DNA from: an uncultured bacterium
GTDB taxonomy: Bacteria; Verrucomicrobiota; Lentisphaeria; Victivallales; UBA1829
Assembly: GCA_902802585.1 (NCBI GenBank)
Contig: CADCMR010000014.1
Coordinates: 1 to 64,000 of the forward strand
Length of the DNA: 64,000 nt
Direction of reading: 5' to 3'
Positions 9,349 to 18,795 of this stretch are shown piece by piece. The notes beneath the pieces were generated by a model that saw only the letters and a list, made by a program, of their open reading frames with translations, made no database searches and had not been told where the DNA came from. The translations under genes and the position numbers were made by a program. Position 1 is the first letter of the stretch. Each line of letters opens with the position of its first letter.

Positions 9349-10246
9349 CGGGCAACGGTCGGGATATCGCGGCCGGGACGAGCGCGAGCCGGAATCCGAG
9401 GAAATTGTACTTGAGATCGGAAGCGCGCGAATCGCGCCATGCGACCTCGCATTGATAATCGCCGAAATACCATGCCCCGCCGCGGATCACGCGTCCCCAG
9501 CCGCCTTTCTCGTTGCCGCGCTTGAACTCCGGCACCGCCCTGCTGCTGTCCCGTTTCCAGTCGTCGAGGCACCACTCGTACACATTGCCGCTCATGTCGT
9601 ACAGGCCCAGCTCGTTCGGCGCTTTTTCCCCGACCGGATGCAGCCGGGTCCGTTCGGAGAACACGACGCCGAGGCTCATGACGGGATAGCTCTTCTCGTA
9701 CCATGCGACTTCATCCGGGTCGTTGCTCCCGCTGTACTTGTAACCATGGCTCTCCGAACCGCCGCGCGCGGCGTATTCCCATTGCGTTTCCGTGGGCAGG
9801 GTGAACCGCCATCCCCTCGGCGCCTTCCCCATCTCGTTCAGCCTGTCGCAGAACGCCATCGCATCGTTCCACGTCACCGATTCCACCGGCAGGTCATCGC
9901 CCTTGAATTGCGAAGGCTCGCTGTGCATGACGGCGCGCCACTGCGCCTGGGTCACCTCTGTCCAGCCGATATAGAAATCGTGCTCCAGCGTGACATGATG
10001 CGGGACGATGTATTCTTTCTCGTACGACGAACGCACCTCGAAAATGCTCTGCTTGCTGGAGACGCTCATCTCGAACGAGCCCGCCTTCACCTTCTTCATC
10101 GGGATCATGACATCGCCGGGGAGTTCCACGATCCCGTTCCAGTCCACCTCGTTGATGACAAACGTCCGGTCGAACACGAAGCACATCACCACAAACAACA
10201 CGGCGACAGCGCCGAAGAAAACATTGCGTACCGTGCGTCTCTTCAT
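9332..10246 (-). CDS. Membrane-anchored formylglycine-generating-enzyme-like (SUMF1 fold) protein
   Basis: A 304-residue protein: an N-terminal signal anchor (RNVFFGAVAVLFVVMCFVF) followed by an FGE-sulfatase domain. Family hallmarks are GWTEVTQAQWRAVM, LPVESVTWNDAMAFCDRLN, FTLPTETQWEYAARGG, GLYDMSGNVYEWC and RVIRGGAWYFGD, ending in GFRLAL. Family members either convert a sulfatase Cys/Ser to formylglycine or serve other roles. The paired active-site cysteines of true sulfatase-modifying enzymes are not both evident: one Cys lies in DYQCEVAW. No sulfatase gene lies in the window, so the modifying activity is unproven. I chose the ATG at 10246; one at 10276 would leave only about 14 leader bases after the predicted transcription start. 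Confidence 0.85.
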   Translation of the reverse strand: MKRRTVRNVFFGAVAVLFVVMCFVFDRTFVINEVDWNGIVELPGDVMIPMKKVKAGSFEMSVSSKQSIFEVRSSYEKEYIVPHHVTLEHDFYIGWTEVTQAQWRAVMHSEPSQFKGDDLPVESVTWNDAMAFCDRLNEMGKAPRGWRFTLPTETQWEYAARGGSESHGYKYSGSNDPDEVAWYEKSYPVMSLGVVFSERTRLHPVGEKAPNELGLYDMSGNVYEWCLDDWKRDSSRAVPEFKRGNEKGGWGRVIRGGAWYFGDYQCEVAWRDSRASDLKYNFLGFRLALVPAAISRPLPAPERI

Positions 10247-10296
10247 GGTCCGGAGCCTTTCGAGGATAGATAACATTGATTCGTCTTATTGCACAA

Positions 10297-10325
10297 ACAA
10301 TACATCGGGATTGACTTGATTGCAA
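10297..10325 (-). promoter_or_regulatory. Candidate promoter of the formylglycine-generating-enzyme-like gene
   Basis: On the minus strand: TTGCAA (10320-10325), 17-bp spacer, TATTGT (10297-10302). The -10 is weaker than in the other candidates. Confidence 0.4.
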
Positions 10326-10387
10326 GCGGCGGACGGATGATTTCCTTCATTTTCTTCTATTTTCCGTTCCACACATACGAAGGTAAA

Positions 10388-10420
10388 AGAAAACCCGTCC
10401 GGTGGTTCGGGCGGGTTTTC
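10388..10420 (-). terminator. Rho-independent terminator of the alpha-2-macroglobulin gene
   Basis: On the minus strand a GC-rich stem (GAAAACCCGCCC pairing with GGACGGGTTTTC, one mismatch) lies 26 bases after the stop codon and ends in a TTTT run. Confidence 0.7.
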
Positions 10421-10445
10421 GAGGTTGTTGATTGTGGTTTTGAGT

Positions 10446-13400
10446 TTACTCGGCGATCACGAAGATGTGCTGGTCGGAGTTGCACTTCAGCTCGGGGGCG
10501 TACACGCCGCTGCCGCCTGCCGGAAGGGCGATGAAACGTCCGGGGAGCTGCGCCCGCATCCGGTAGAACACGTTGGAATCGCCGCGCGCCATATTGCGGA
10601 GGTAGAACTTGGCGCCGCGTTCGCGGTATTCGCGGTAGATCGGAGCCTTTCCGGTCCAATCGTAGCCGCTGACGGGCTTTTCGAACTCGAATCCGGCGGG
10701 CATGCTGTCGGCGAAGCAGACGTAGTCGTAATCGTTCTTCGCGGTGGAGATCAGCTCGACCTCGACGAGTTCGCCGGGGCGGATCACGTCGCCGGACTTC
10801 AGCGGGACGCGTTTGTACTTATCGCGTTTGAGCGTCTGGACGGAGCCCTGGAGACCCGCGGCGACCGCCTCCTGCACCTCGGGCACGAGGCGGTAGTAAT
10901 TGCGCTTGATCTTCATCTCAAGTCCGGCGGGTTCGATCTCGTCCTCCAGCGTGAAATAGTTCAGCATGGAGTTCATGTAGAGGACGCCGGGACCGTCGAT
11001 GGAGATTTCGAGCTTGTGGTCACCGGAACCGAGGGCGTCGGGCTTGGCGAGCGCCACGAACGGGCTGTCCCACATGGAGGTCTTGTCGACGTGGAAGCTC
11101 TTGATCTCCTTTCCGTCGAGGCTGACCTTCACGTTCATGTCGGGCGCGTCTTCGCCGGCGGACTTGATGTAACGGGCGAGGCTGCGGACGACCGCGCCGA
11201 CTTCGCGGTTGCTGTTGCGCCACGGCGAATTGCGAATGTTCGTGACGAGGTAGTTCGCGAGCTTGCGCGCGTTCGGATCGGACGGATCGCTGTCGAGGAG
11301 CAGGTCGAGATACGCGGCGTTCGTCTCGTTCTCGTTGCCGTACCAGAAGAACCGGCATCCGGTCGGGATGTTGAGGTAGGAGGTCTGGTTCTCGTCGTCG
11401 ACCATGCGGAACTGCGTGAGGTTGCGGACGACCATGGCGCGTTCCTCGGACTTGGGTTCGAGCGCGAGACCGAGCATGGCGAGTCCGTATGGTGCAAGCT
11501 GGTCGCGGAGTTCGTAGAGGAATCCGTTCAGCTCCTTGTTGGGCTTGCCCGCCTTGGCGAGGACGCGTGCGACGAGGGCGTCGGTATTGGAGACGCCTTT
11601 GTGCTTGCGGATTTCGGCGACGCGTTCGGCGGCGTGCGCCTGGAGCCAGTTGATGCCGCGGTTCATGGCGCTGTCTACGGTCTTGTCGCCGAAGGTGCTG
11701 ACGTCGAGCAGGGCGTCCACGACATAGGCCGTCGTGTCGGGGAAGGAGTGTTCGCGGTAGCCGCCGAACCAGCCCCAGCCGCCGTCGGTGTTGATCATGG
11801 TGAGGATCATCTTCAGGTTTTCCGCCATGACGCGGTTGAACGTCTTGGCGTCAAACGACGGATCGACCTTGCCGTCCTTCCAGCAGTATTTCTCCATATA
11901 CTCGGTATAGAGTTTGTCGCGGGAGGTCTTCGCCGGGTGGACGGTGTCGAAGCTGACGCCGAGCTTGTTGAGGGCGTTCTTCGCCGCCATGGAGGGCACA
12001 AAGCGGTTCACGACGCCGAACACGGTGGCTTCGCCGTCTGCGGCGAGATAGGGCAGGAGTTCGACCATCGCCATCGCCGCGCCGGGGGCGAGGTTCACGG
12101 TAAGGAACGTCGTTTCGGGCTTGCGCTGTTCCGGAACCTTCAGCGTGACGGTCGCGGACTTGTTGTCCTTGTCGAGGTAGGCGAAGTTGTTCACCTGCTT
12201 GTCGATGCCCTTCACGAGGACGGGGAGGGCGAGCTGGAGCGCATCGTCTTCGTCGCCGGCCTTCACGGAGAGCGTGATCTTGCTTTCGCCGACCGCCTTT
12301 GCGTTCAAGGTGAACGGGCACGCGGTGTGGCCGCCCGCCTTGACGGTGATGGTCGCGTTGTTCTTCAGGGTCAGGGTGTTGACCGTGTCGCCTTCGACCG
12401 TGAGCGTGACGTTCGCCGTGACGTCCTTTTCGGTGTAGTTGTGGACATTCGCGACGGCGTTCACGCTGTCACCATTGACGAGGAAGCGCGGGAGCTCGAG
12501 GCGGGCGATGAGGTCCTTGCTGACGACGAATTCGGAGTCGCCTTCGCCGACCTGCGTGTCCGCGGTGAGGGACCACACGTGGACCTTCCACGTGGTGAGG
12601 TTGTCGGGAGCCGGGACGTCGATGGTGGTCTGGCCGTTTTCGTCGAGCTTCACGAGCCCGGCGAAGAACGCGGCGTCGAGGAAGTTGGAGCGGACAAAGG
12701 AATCGCCGCCCGCGCCGCCGTCCATGCCGCCCGCCTCGGCTTCTTCCGCCATTGCCATAAGACCGTTCGCGGAACGCGCCGCACCCATGGCTTTCATCTG
12801 CGGACGTGCACCGGGCGCGGGCATGGCTTCGTCCATCGCCATGTCGGCGGATTCCATCACGGCGCCGCCGACCATCGCGCCGCCGAAGGAGTTCATGGCA
12901 GCGCCTCTGCGTACCATGCCTCCGCCTCCGAAACCGCCCATGCCGTCGCCCTTAAAGAGCACGATGTCGTCGTCATAGCTCTCGTAGCCGAGCGAGAAGG
13001 GGATGATGCGCCCGTTCATCGCGAGGTTGTCGTGCATGTAGTGAACGCCGGGTCTCGGGTTGGTGCGGAGCGTGGTGTTGTAATTGAGGTTCCAGTCGTT
13101 GTTCGCGTAGTAGGACCGCTTCCAGTTCCAGAAGAAGGCATTGATCGCCGGGATGCGGCTGGACGCGATGGCGTCAAGGGACTTGTCGTAGACCGTGAGC
13201 GTGACCGCGCCCGTGACGGGCTTGCCGGTGCCGTCCTTGACGGTGATCGTCATCGGGACGTTCTGGCGCGGCTTGACCGCCTTCTTCGGACCGGCGATGT
13301 CGACGTCGAGCATCTTGGAGATCGGCGGGACGGCGATCATCTTGGAAAGTTCCTGGACCTCGCCGTTTCCGACCGCGATCACGGAGACGTAGGTATTCGG

Positions 13401-16400
13401 GCGGTCGCCGGGGAGGAAGTCCAGCTTGAACTCGTGGGAGTATTCCTTTTCACCGAGGCGGACGCACTGGTACTCGGTCTCGCGTTCCTGGCGCGTGAAG
13501 AAGTAGAGGGTCGCGCCGGGCTTCTTCATGGAGACGAGGATGCTGGCGGATTCGCCGGGGACGTACTCGCTCTTGTCGGTGGTGATTTCGAGCGGGAGCG
13601 TGCTGAAGAGGTCGCCGGACTTGTCAAAGCCCGCGACGAAGAGCGGATAGGAGCCTTCGCAGGTCACGGGGTTCTTGCCGTCGTCCGCCTTCAGCGAGGC
13701 GTCGGACGTGATGCTGGAGACGACTTCGTAGACGCCCTGGCGGTCGATCACGAAGCTCACGCCGTTCTCGTCGCCCGCGGTAACATCCATGACCTTCACG
13801 GGCTGACCGACGCGATGCGGCACGCCGTTGGCGTCGAGGTCGCGCAGGTAAATGGAGACTTTGCCTTTTCCGGCGACAGGCTTGCCGTCGGGCGTGGTCG
13901 CCTTCACGACGAGCGTGACGGGCTTGCCGGTGCGGGCGAATCCGGTCTTCGCGACGGCGGAGACGTAGAAGGGCTGCGCGGCGGTCACGACGGAGCCGGA
14001 GCCGCTGACCACGCGGTTGGACTCGTCGGAGACTTCGGCGTCGATGATGTAGCGGAAGTCGAGATTGCCGAAGCGGCGCAGGGCGTCACCCGTGTCGATC
14101 GGGACGGTCAGGAAACCGTCCTCGTCCGCGACGCCTTCCGCCTCGGTGATGAGGTCGCGGCCCCAGGTGACCTGGCGGATGCTTTCATCGCGGTAGGCGG
14201 TGGAGCAGATCCAGTAGCCTTCGCCGAAGAGCCAGTCGAAACGACCGCGGAACGGGAACACGCGGCGCGCCTGCTCGCGGTGGACTTTGTATTTGATCTT
14301 CGCGCCGGACATGGGAGCGCCGAAATAATACTTTGCCTGGATCTTCGCCTCGAAGATGCCGCCGGTCTTCACCTGCGTCTCGGGCATTTCCACTTCGAGA
14401 AGGTATTCCGGCTTCTTGTATTCCTCGACGGAGAACGAGACGCCGCCGTTTCCAGTGTTCAGGTTGAAGCTGCCGAGGGAGACGTCGTCCGGGAGCGTGA
14501 ATTCGCCGGTCGCCGCTGCGAGCAGAGGATCGCCGGTGATGTTCGATTCGTACAGCTTCTTGCCGCGGGCGTCGGTGCCGGTGAGCTTCAGCTTGTAGTC
14601 GGCACGTTTCTGCGGGGCCTTCTCGTCGTAGGATGCGCGGCGGGTGTAGACAGTGTACTTGACCGTGTCGCCGGGACGGTACACGGGACGGTCGGTAATC
14701 ACGTAGTCACGGTCGCGTTCGTAGAACCGGCCCGCGTTCATGGTGGAGTAGTAGGCGTTCGGGAGGAAGGTCAGACCGTCCTCGGACTCGGAGAGGATGA
14801 GCGTGCGGTCGTTCAGGCGCTCGGGGAAGATGACCGCGCCGTCCTTGCCGGTCGTGACCTCGAATTCCTTCACGATGATGCGGTAGCGCCTGCCGCCGAA
14901 CTCGTTCTGGTTGCGGTTGTTGGCGTATTCCGTCCGGTAGTTCATAATCTTGAGCTTGCGGTCGGCGAGCGGCGCGCCGGTCTTGGAATCATTGAGCGTG
15001 AGGAAGCGGCCCTTGGTGACGGATTCCTTGGTGAGGATTTCGGGGGTGATCCAGACGAGGTTTTCGTGCCAGGCGTCGGCGGAATAGGTGCCGTCGGAGC
15101 CTTCCGGGATGGTGCGGACGATGTACGCGCCGGGCTCGGTGATCGGCAGCGGGACTTCCGTGTCGGTCTCCCAGTGGTGCGGTTTCGGCTTCACATCGAA
15201 CGTGAACTCGGAGAGTTTTTCGCCGATGGCGGCCGCCCAGCCCTTATAGCTGGGGTCGATCTGGTAGGCGTCGTTCGTGCGGTAGGACTCGTCGCCGCCC
15301 TCGCGGAGGCTCTTCAGCATGATCTCAACAGCCTTCTTCGCGTCCGCCTTCGTGACGACCGCGCGGACCTTTGTGGTGTTGCGGCTGTGGTACGCCAGGA
15401 CGGGCTTCGAGCCGTACGGGACGACCTGGAGGCTCTGTGTGGCGCCCCAGTTGCAGAGGATCTGCTGGACCATTTCGTTGTCGCCCGCTTTCTTGAACCA
15501 GTCGGCGGCGGTCTCGTACTGCATACGGGCAAGGTAGAGTCCGCCGAGCTGGGACGCGGACTGCTGTTTATAGAGTCCCGCCTTGTCGTCGTTTGCGAGT
15601 TCCTTGAAGATGCGGAAATAGCTGAACTCCTCGGGGAGCGTGATCTTGCGGACGCCGTCGGCGAGCTCGGCGACGGTCTCGACGTCCTTCATCTCATAAA
15701 GGAAATCGCGATACTTGTCGGAGGTCTGGTACTCGTTGCGGACGCTCCAGTTGATCTGCGAGAAATCGAACTCGTTGGCGAGGAAGGACGCCCATTCGTA
15801 TTTACTGCGGTAGTCGCCGAGCGCGATCGCCTGCTCGAACGCCCAGCGGACGCGTTCACCGTCGCTCTTCGCGGAAGCGAAATCCTTCGGGCAGCTGTAG
15901 AGAACCGGGGAGCCGTCCTTGTTGACCGGGGGACGGGAAGAGCTGCCGAAGTCGCCGTCGGAGTAATCGGGGAGGTCGGTCAGGTCGGTGAGCGTCTGGA
16001 GCTTGTAGGACTGCCCGTCGGTGTGGCCGCGGAGGAGCAGTGCGGCGAGCGTGCGGTAGAATTTGATCTGGAGCGGCTTGGAGACGTTCTTCGCCTCTTC
16101 GGAGGCGGACGCCATGAACCGGAGGTTCTGCACGCGGTCGCGTTCCGTGCTGTACACGCGCCGTCCGGCGTTGCCGCGGTTTGAGCCGCGGGTGAACGTG
16201 TTGTTGAAGAAGTAGCCGAAGGATGTGACGGAGGCGTTGAATTCGGCGGCGAGCGAGACATTCTTCGGGAAGCGCGCCGTGACGAACGCGTAGGCGTCGT
16301 CGTATTCCTTCACGCGGTTGTTGCGGACCAGGCTGGTGCGGTACATGCTCCAGATCGGACCGACGGCCTCGCTCTGGGACTTCGCGGGGATCGCCTCAAG

Positions 16401-16601
16401 CGCGGCGCGTGCGGCGTCGGCGGATTCCTTGAAATTGCCTTGTTCCATGAGCTTGCGGATCTTGGCGATCGTCTCTTTTTCGGCGGGAGTCTGTGCCGTT
16501 TCTGCTTGTGATTTGTCGTCCTGCGCCGACACGGCGGGAATGGCGATGAACGCCGGGAGAACGGCCGCCGCGGTCATAAGGAAGCGGATGTTTCGGTTCA
16601 T
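10446..16601 (-). CDS. Alpha-2-macroglobulin family protein without thioester
   Basis: A 2051-residue secreted or periplasmic protein starting at the ATG at 16601, which has an AAGGA site and a cleavable signal ending AVSA. The more distal in-frame ATG at 16772 lies upstream of the promoter and is rejected. Bacterial alpha-2-macroglobulins are thought to trap proteases and protect the envelope. Recognisable blocks are MG-type beta domains (FLTLNDSKTGAPLADRKLKI, YVITDRPVYRPGDTVKY, SEYVPGESASILVS), the A2M domain (PAPDNLTTWKVHVWSLTADT) and the alpha/alpha terpenoid-cyclase-like region (DGGWGWFGG). The position where GCxEQ would create the thioester reads GEATVFGVVNRFVPS, so covalent trapping is not possible. 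Just before the A2M domain, in the bait-region position (about residues 1217-1300), is a Gly/Met/Ala-rich stretch. The C-terminal domain ends HIFVIAE. Confidence 0.92.
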   Translation of the reverse strand: MNRNIRFLMTAAAVLPAFIAIPAVSAQDDKSQAETAQTPAEKETIAKIRKLMEQGNFKESADAARAALEAIPAKSQSEAVGPIWSMYRTSLVRNNRVKEYDDAYAFVTARFPKNVSLAAEFNASVTSFGYFFNNTFTRGSNRGNAGRRVYSTERDRVQNLRFMASASEEAKNVSKPLQIKFYRTLAALLLRGHTDGQSYKLQTLTDLTDLPDYSDGDFGSSSRPPVNKDGSPVLYSCPKDFASAKSDGERVRWAFEQAIALGDYRSKYEWASFLANEFDFSQINWSVRNEYQTSDKYRDFLYEMKDVETVAELADGVRKITLPEEFSYFRIFKELANDDKAGLYKQQSASQLGGLYLARMQYETAADWFKKAGDNEMVQQILCNWGATQSLQVVPYGSKPVLAYHSRNTTKVRAVVTKADAKKAVEIMLKSLREGGDESYRTNDAYQIDPSYKGWAAAIGEKLSEFTFDVKPKPHHWETDTEVPLPITEPGAYIVRTIPEGSDGTYSADAWHENLVWITPEILTKESVTKGRFLTLNDSKTGAPLADRKLKIMNYRTEYANNRNQNEFGGRRYRIIVKEFEVTTGKDGAVIFPERLNDRTLILSESEDGLTFLPNAYYSTMNAGRFYERDRDYVITDRPVYRPGDTVKYTVYTRRASYDEKAPQKRADYKLKLTGTDARGKKLYESNITGDPLLAAATGEFTLPDDVSLGSFNLNTGNGGVSFSVEEYKKPEYLLEVEMPETQVKTGGIFEAKIQAKYYFGAPMSGAKIKYKVHREQARRVFPFRGRFDWLFGEGYWICSTAYRDESIRQVTWGRDLITEAEGVADEDGFLTVPIDTGDALRRFGNLDFRYIIDAEVSDESNRVVSGSGSVVTAAQPFYVSAVAKTGFARTGKPVTLVVKATTPDGKPVAGKGKVSIYLRDLDANGVPHRVGQPVKVMDVTAGDENGVSFVIDRQGVYEVVSSITSDASLKADDGKNPVTCEGSYPLFVAGFDKSGDLFSTLPLEITTDKSEYVPGESASILVSMKKPGATLYFFTRQERETEYQCVRLGEKEYSHEFKLDFLPGDRPNTYVSVIAVGNGEVQELSKMIAVPPISKMLDVDIAGPKKAVKPRQNVPMTITVKDGTGKPVTGAVTLTVYDKSLDAIASSRIPAINAFFWNWKRSYYANNDWNLNYNTTLRTNPRPGVHYMHDNLAMNGRIIPFSLGYESYDDDIVLFKGDGMGGFGGGGMVRRGAAMNSFGGAMVGGAVMESADMAMDEAMPAPGARPQMKAMGAARSANGLMAMAEEAEAGGMDGGAGGDSFVRSNFLDAAFFAGLVKLDENGQTTIDVPAPDNLTTWKVHVWSLTADTQVGEGDSEFVVSKDLIARLELPRFLVNGDSVNAVANVHNYTEKDVTANVTLTVEGDTVNTLTLKNNATITVKAGGHTACPFTLNAKAVGESKITLSVKAGDEDDALQLALPVLVKGIDKQVNNFAYLDKDNKSATVTLKVPEQRKPETTFLTVNLAPGAAMAMVELLPYLAADGEATVFGVVNRFVPSMAAKNALNKLGVSFDTVHPAKTSRDKLYTEYMEKYCWKDGKVDPSFDAKTFNRVMAENLKMILTMINTDGGWGWFGGYREHSFPDTTAYVVDALLDVSTFGDKTVDSAMNRGINWLQAHAAERVAEIRKHKGVSNTDALVARVLAKAGKPNKELNGFLYELRDQLAPYGLAMLGLALEPKSEERAMVVRNLTQFRMVDDENQTSYLNIPTGCRFFWYGNENETNAAYLDLLLDSDPSDPNARKLANYLVTNIRNSPWRNSNREVGAVVRSLARYIKSAGEDAPDMNVKVSLDGKEIKSFHVDKTSMWDSPFVALAKPDALGSGDHKLEISIDGPGVLYMNSMLNYFTLEDEIEPAGLEMKIKRNYYRLVPEVQEAVAAGLQGSVQTLKRDKYKRVPLKSGDVIRPGELVEVELISTAKNDYDYVCFADSMPAGFEFEKPVSGYDWTGKAPIYREYRERGAKFYLRNMARGDSNVFYRMRAQLPGRFIALPAGGSGVYAPELKCNSDQHIFVIAE

Positions 16602-16744
16602 GAAAAAAATCCTTTCTCTGATGTCCGGGGGCCTCGGCGCGGCGGGAAAAAGAAGCGGCCCGCGTCGTGCGAGAGCAGCCGGATGATGAAAAATGATGGT
16701 TGATTTCTGGTTGCTTCTGAGAATTTGACGGAAAAGATACAGAA

Positions 16745-16772
16745 ATCTTAGCGGAAAATCACGAAAAGTCAA
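16745..16772 (-). promoter_or_regulatory. Candidate promoter of the alpha-2-macroglobulin gene
   Basis: On the minus strand: TTGACT (16767-16772), 16-bp spacer, TAAGAT (16745-16750), giving a leader of about 140 bases before the ATG at 16601. Confidence 0.5.
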
Positions 16773-16784
16773 GTTTTTTTCGGA

Positions 16785-17615
16785 TTATTCTTCTATTTTT
16801 TCGTTCTCTTCGGAATCGGATTCGTCATTTCTGCTCAAATCTTCATCGGAAGAACCGTCCCGGTTGTCTTCAGAATCAACTTCCGCATCTTCGTCTTCGG
16901 AGTCCGCGGAATCGTCGGCATCATCGCCGTCCGCGACTCTTTCCTCTTCCGGCGACTCGCCCGCGGAACGCAGGATGCGGATGACGGTGTTCACGTCGCG
17001 CGGATCGAACATCAGGAGCAGCGTGCCGTCGTCGCCGGGCTCGATACGTGTGAACGCCGAGAGGGCTGTGCGCGTGGAATCGTTCTTCATCGCTTTCCGC
17101 GCGAGCTTTTTCGCAGCATAGTTCAGCAGAATGTACGGCAGGGGAAGCTGTCCGGCGGAACCGCCGCCGGGGACGAGCGTGAGCTCGCCTTGTTCGACGA
17201 CCGGTGAGACCTCGACGGAAAAGTTCACGGCGCATCCGTCGGAAACAATTGAGGAATAATGCAGATGAAGCTTTCCGTCCTCCCAGATTACGGCGTACGG
17301 AACCGTTTCATGCTTCAGGTCGTTGGACTTCGCGATCGCGGCGTCCAGCAGGGTCTGCACCTCGCTTTGCGAGAGTTTCAGAACCGCGGTATCCACCACG
17401 CGTCCCTCCTTGTCGACCAGCGAACGTGCCAACCGCGTGACGATGTTCGCAACGACGCCCGTGTCCCTGCCCTCGAATACCGGAGCGGGATAGGACGTCG
17501 GCGCTCCCGTCGCATAGAGGAAAAGCACAATAGAAACAATAACCAGGACAATCAGGACCAGGAAGAAAAACTTCAGCAGACTGAACAGGCAGCAGCCTTT
17601 TTTTCCCGACGCCAT
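16785..17615 (-). CDS. Single-pass membrane protein with strongly acidic C-terminal tail
   Basis: A 276-residue protein with an N-terminal transmembrane helix (LLKFFFLVLIVLVIVSIVLF) after a short basic, Cys-containing head (MASGKKGCCLF). It continues with an extracytoplasmic domain of about 180 residues and ends in a roughly 50-residue tail almost entirely Asp, Glu and Ser (for example DDADDSADSEDEDAEVDSED). The middle region (KLSQSEVQTLLDAAI, DGKLHLHYSSIV) faintly recalls small membrane-anchored YpmS-type proteins, but I do not recognise it with confidence. A GAGGA site precedes the ATG. It lies 43 bases downstream of the prepilin-like gene and is probably co-transcribed with it. The function is unknown. 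Confidence 0.8.
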   Translation of the reverse strand: MASGKKGCCLFSLLKFFFLVLIVLVIVSIVLFLYATGAPTSYPAPVFEGRDTGVVANIVTRLARSLVDKEGRVVDTAVLKLSQSEVQTLLDAAIAKSNDLKHETVPYAVIWEDGKLHLHYSSIVSDGCAVNFSVEVSPVVEQGELTLVPGGGSAGQLPLPYILLNYAAKKLARKAMKNDSTRTALSAFTRIEPGDDGTLLLMFDPRDVNTVIRILRSAGESPEEERVADGDDADDSADSEDEDAEVDSEDNRDGSSDEDLSRNDESDSEENEKIEE

Positions 17616-17658
17616 GATAAATCCTCAGCACCCCGCGGAAGAACGGAACCGTCCGGGC

Positions 17659-18549
17659 TCAGTTATTGTCGTCATCGAGACGCATGGACCAGTAGTTGCC
17701 GGCATTCCAGCGGCTGAGCATCTGATCCTTGCGGATTGTGGCGCGCGGATACATAATCTTCACATGACCGTCGGCGAACGCGTAGTTCCACATCCTGTTG
17801 TGGAGCGTCTCCGTGGCCTTGTCGAAGGAGGAAGAGCCGCCCGAGGATTCGTCGCCGCCCCACTGTTCGGACTGCTGGGACGGACAGGAGATGGAGGACC
17901 ACCAGGCGGAGAAGAATCCGGTGCGGTTCGAGCGGTCGTGCGTCGCGCTGGGGACGTATTCCGCGAAATAGATCATGCGGGAGGGCATCGGGATCTTGGC
18001 GTACTTGAGACCGACCCAGATGCCCATGCCGTCGTTGCTGTCGTTGCAGATGGACTGACCGCCGATCTTGTCGCCGACTTTTTCATCGTTGGTGGTGCTG
18101 CCGCCGGGGGAATGGTTCATCGCATAGGTGCGAATCGGCATTCCGGTGGAGACGCTTGTGTTGCGCGGATATTTGTCGGCGGGGCACTGGAAGAGCTTGA
18201 TCGCCATGAAATCGTCTTTGCCTTTGCAGTTCGGCACGCCTCTGAACCCCACGTCCATGTTGCTCATCGGCGTGTATTTCAGGATGAGGCGCTCCCACAG
18301 GGAATCGTTGTTGCCGCCGCCGGATTTCGCCGGCGTAACGTATTTCGTGTCGCCGACATACTGAAGCGCACAGGTCATCAGCTGTTTCATATTGCTGGCG
18401 CAACCCGCCGTGTAGGCGCTGCGGCGAGCGGACTGAAGCGCGGGCAGAAGCAATGCGGCGAGAATCGCAATAATCGCGATGACGATCAGAAGTTCGATCA
18501 GGGTAAAGCCTCGGAACGTGCAAATGGTATTGCTGTTTGTGCGTTTCAT
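17659..18549 (-). CDS. Prepilin-type N-terminal cleavage/methylation protein (pseudopilin-like, Lentisphaerae type)
   Basis: A 296-residue protein with a class III signal: [17 protein letters not shown], where a prepilin peptidase should cut after the Gly and methylate the Phe. A hydrophobic helix and [24 protein letters not shown] follow. The rest is an exported domain with [11 protein letters not shown] and near the end [15 protein letters not shown], the FADGH motif seen in the large paralogous pseudopilin-like families of Lentisphaerae and Planctomycetes. In those genomes many copies exist, often next to carbohydrate-use genes; their role is poorly known and need not be secretion. A strong AAGGAG site precedes the ATG. 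The upstream region carries paired CGTTAAT palindromes (18641-18671). Confidence 0.92.
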   Translation of the reverse strand: MKRTNSNTICTFRGFTLIELLIVIAIIAILAALLLPALQSARRSAYTAGCASNMKQLMTCALQYVGDTKYVTPAKSGGGNNDSLWERLILKYTPMSNMDVGFRGVPNCKGKDDFMAIKLFQCPADKYPRNTSVSTGMPIRTYAMNHSPGGSTTNDEKVGDKIGGQSICNDSNDGMGIWVGLKYAKIPMPSRMIYFAEYVPSATHDRSNRTGFFSAWWSSISCPSQQSEQWGGDESSGGSSSFDKATETLHNRMWNYAFADGHVKIMYPRATIRKDQMLSRWNAGNYWSMRLDDDNN

Positions 18550-18580
18550 GGGGGTAACTCCTTTGAATGGTTTCTAACAT

Positions 18581-18609
18581 AATGTACGCCCATGGAAAAG
18601 AAAAATCAA
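18581..18609 (-). promoter_or_regulatory. Candidate promoter of the prepilin-like gene
   Basis: On the minus strand: TTGATT (18604-18609), 17-bp spacer, TACATT (18581-18586), with a leader of about 25 bases that contains the AAGGAG site. Confidence 0.5.
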
Positions 18610-18640
18610 GAAAAAAAGACTTAAAAACACGGGTTTTTGA

Positions 18641-18671
18641 CGTTAATTAACCAAAACAAACGTTAATAACG
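18641..18671. promoter_or_regulatory. Paired palindromic operator-like elements
   Basis: GTTAATTAAC (18642-18651) and CGTTAATAACG (18661-18671) are both perfect palindromes. They share the heptamer CGTTAAT at a 20-bp offset, about two helical turns. They lie about 30 bases upstream of the -35 of the prepilin-like gene, a position suited to an activator or looping repressor. Confidence 0.5.
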
Positions 18672-18795
18672 TGTTATTGAGGCGAATAGATAAAAATAAC
18701 GAAACAATATCCGGGTGACGACACCGGCGTTTGCCGCCCCCCGGCGCGCTTCACTTTAAGGGATGTCGCGACGCAGTCACTATCCGTTTGGCGGA

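Noticed and set aside
10425..16184. 1919-residue open frame on the plus strand opposite the alpha-2-macroglobulin gene
   Set aside because: It is an antisense shadow created by GC-rich codon bias; its translation is Val/Gly/Glu/Asp-rich with no family motif, while the minus strand encodes a recognisable protein with signal peptide, promoter and terminator.
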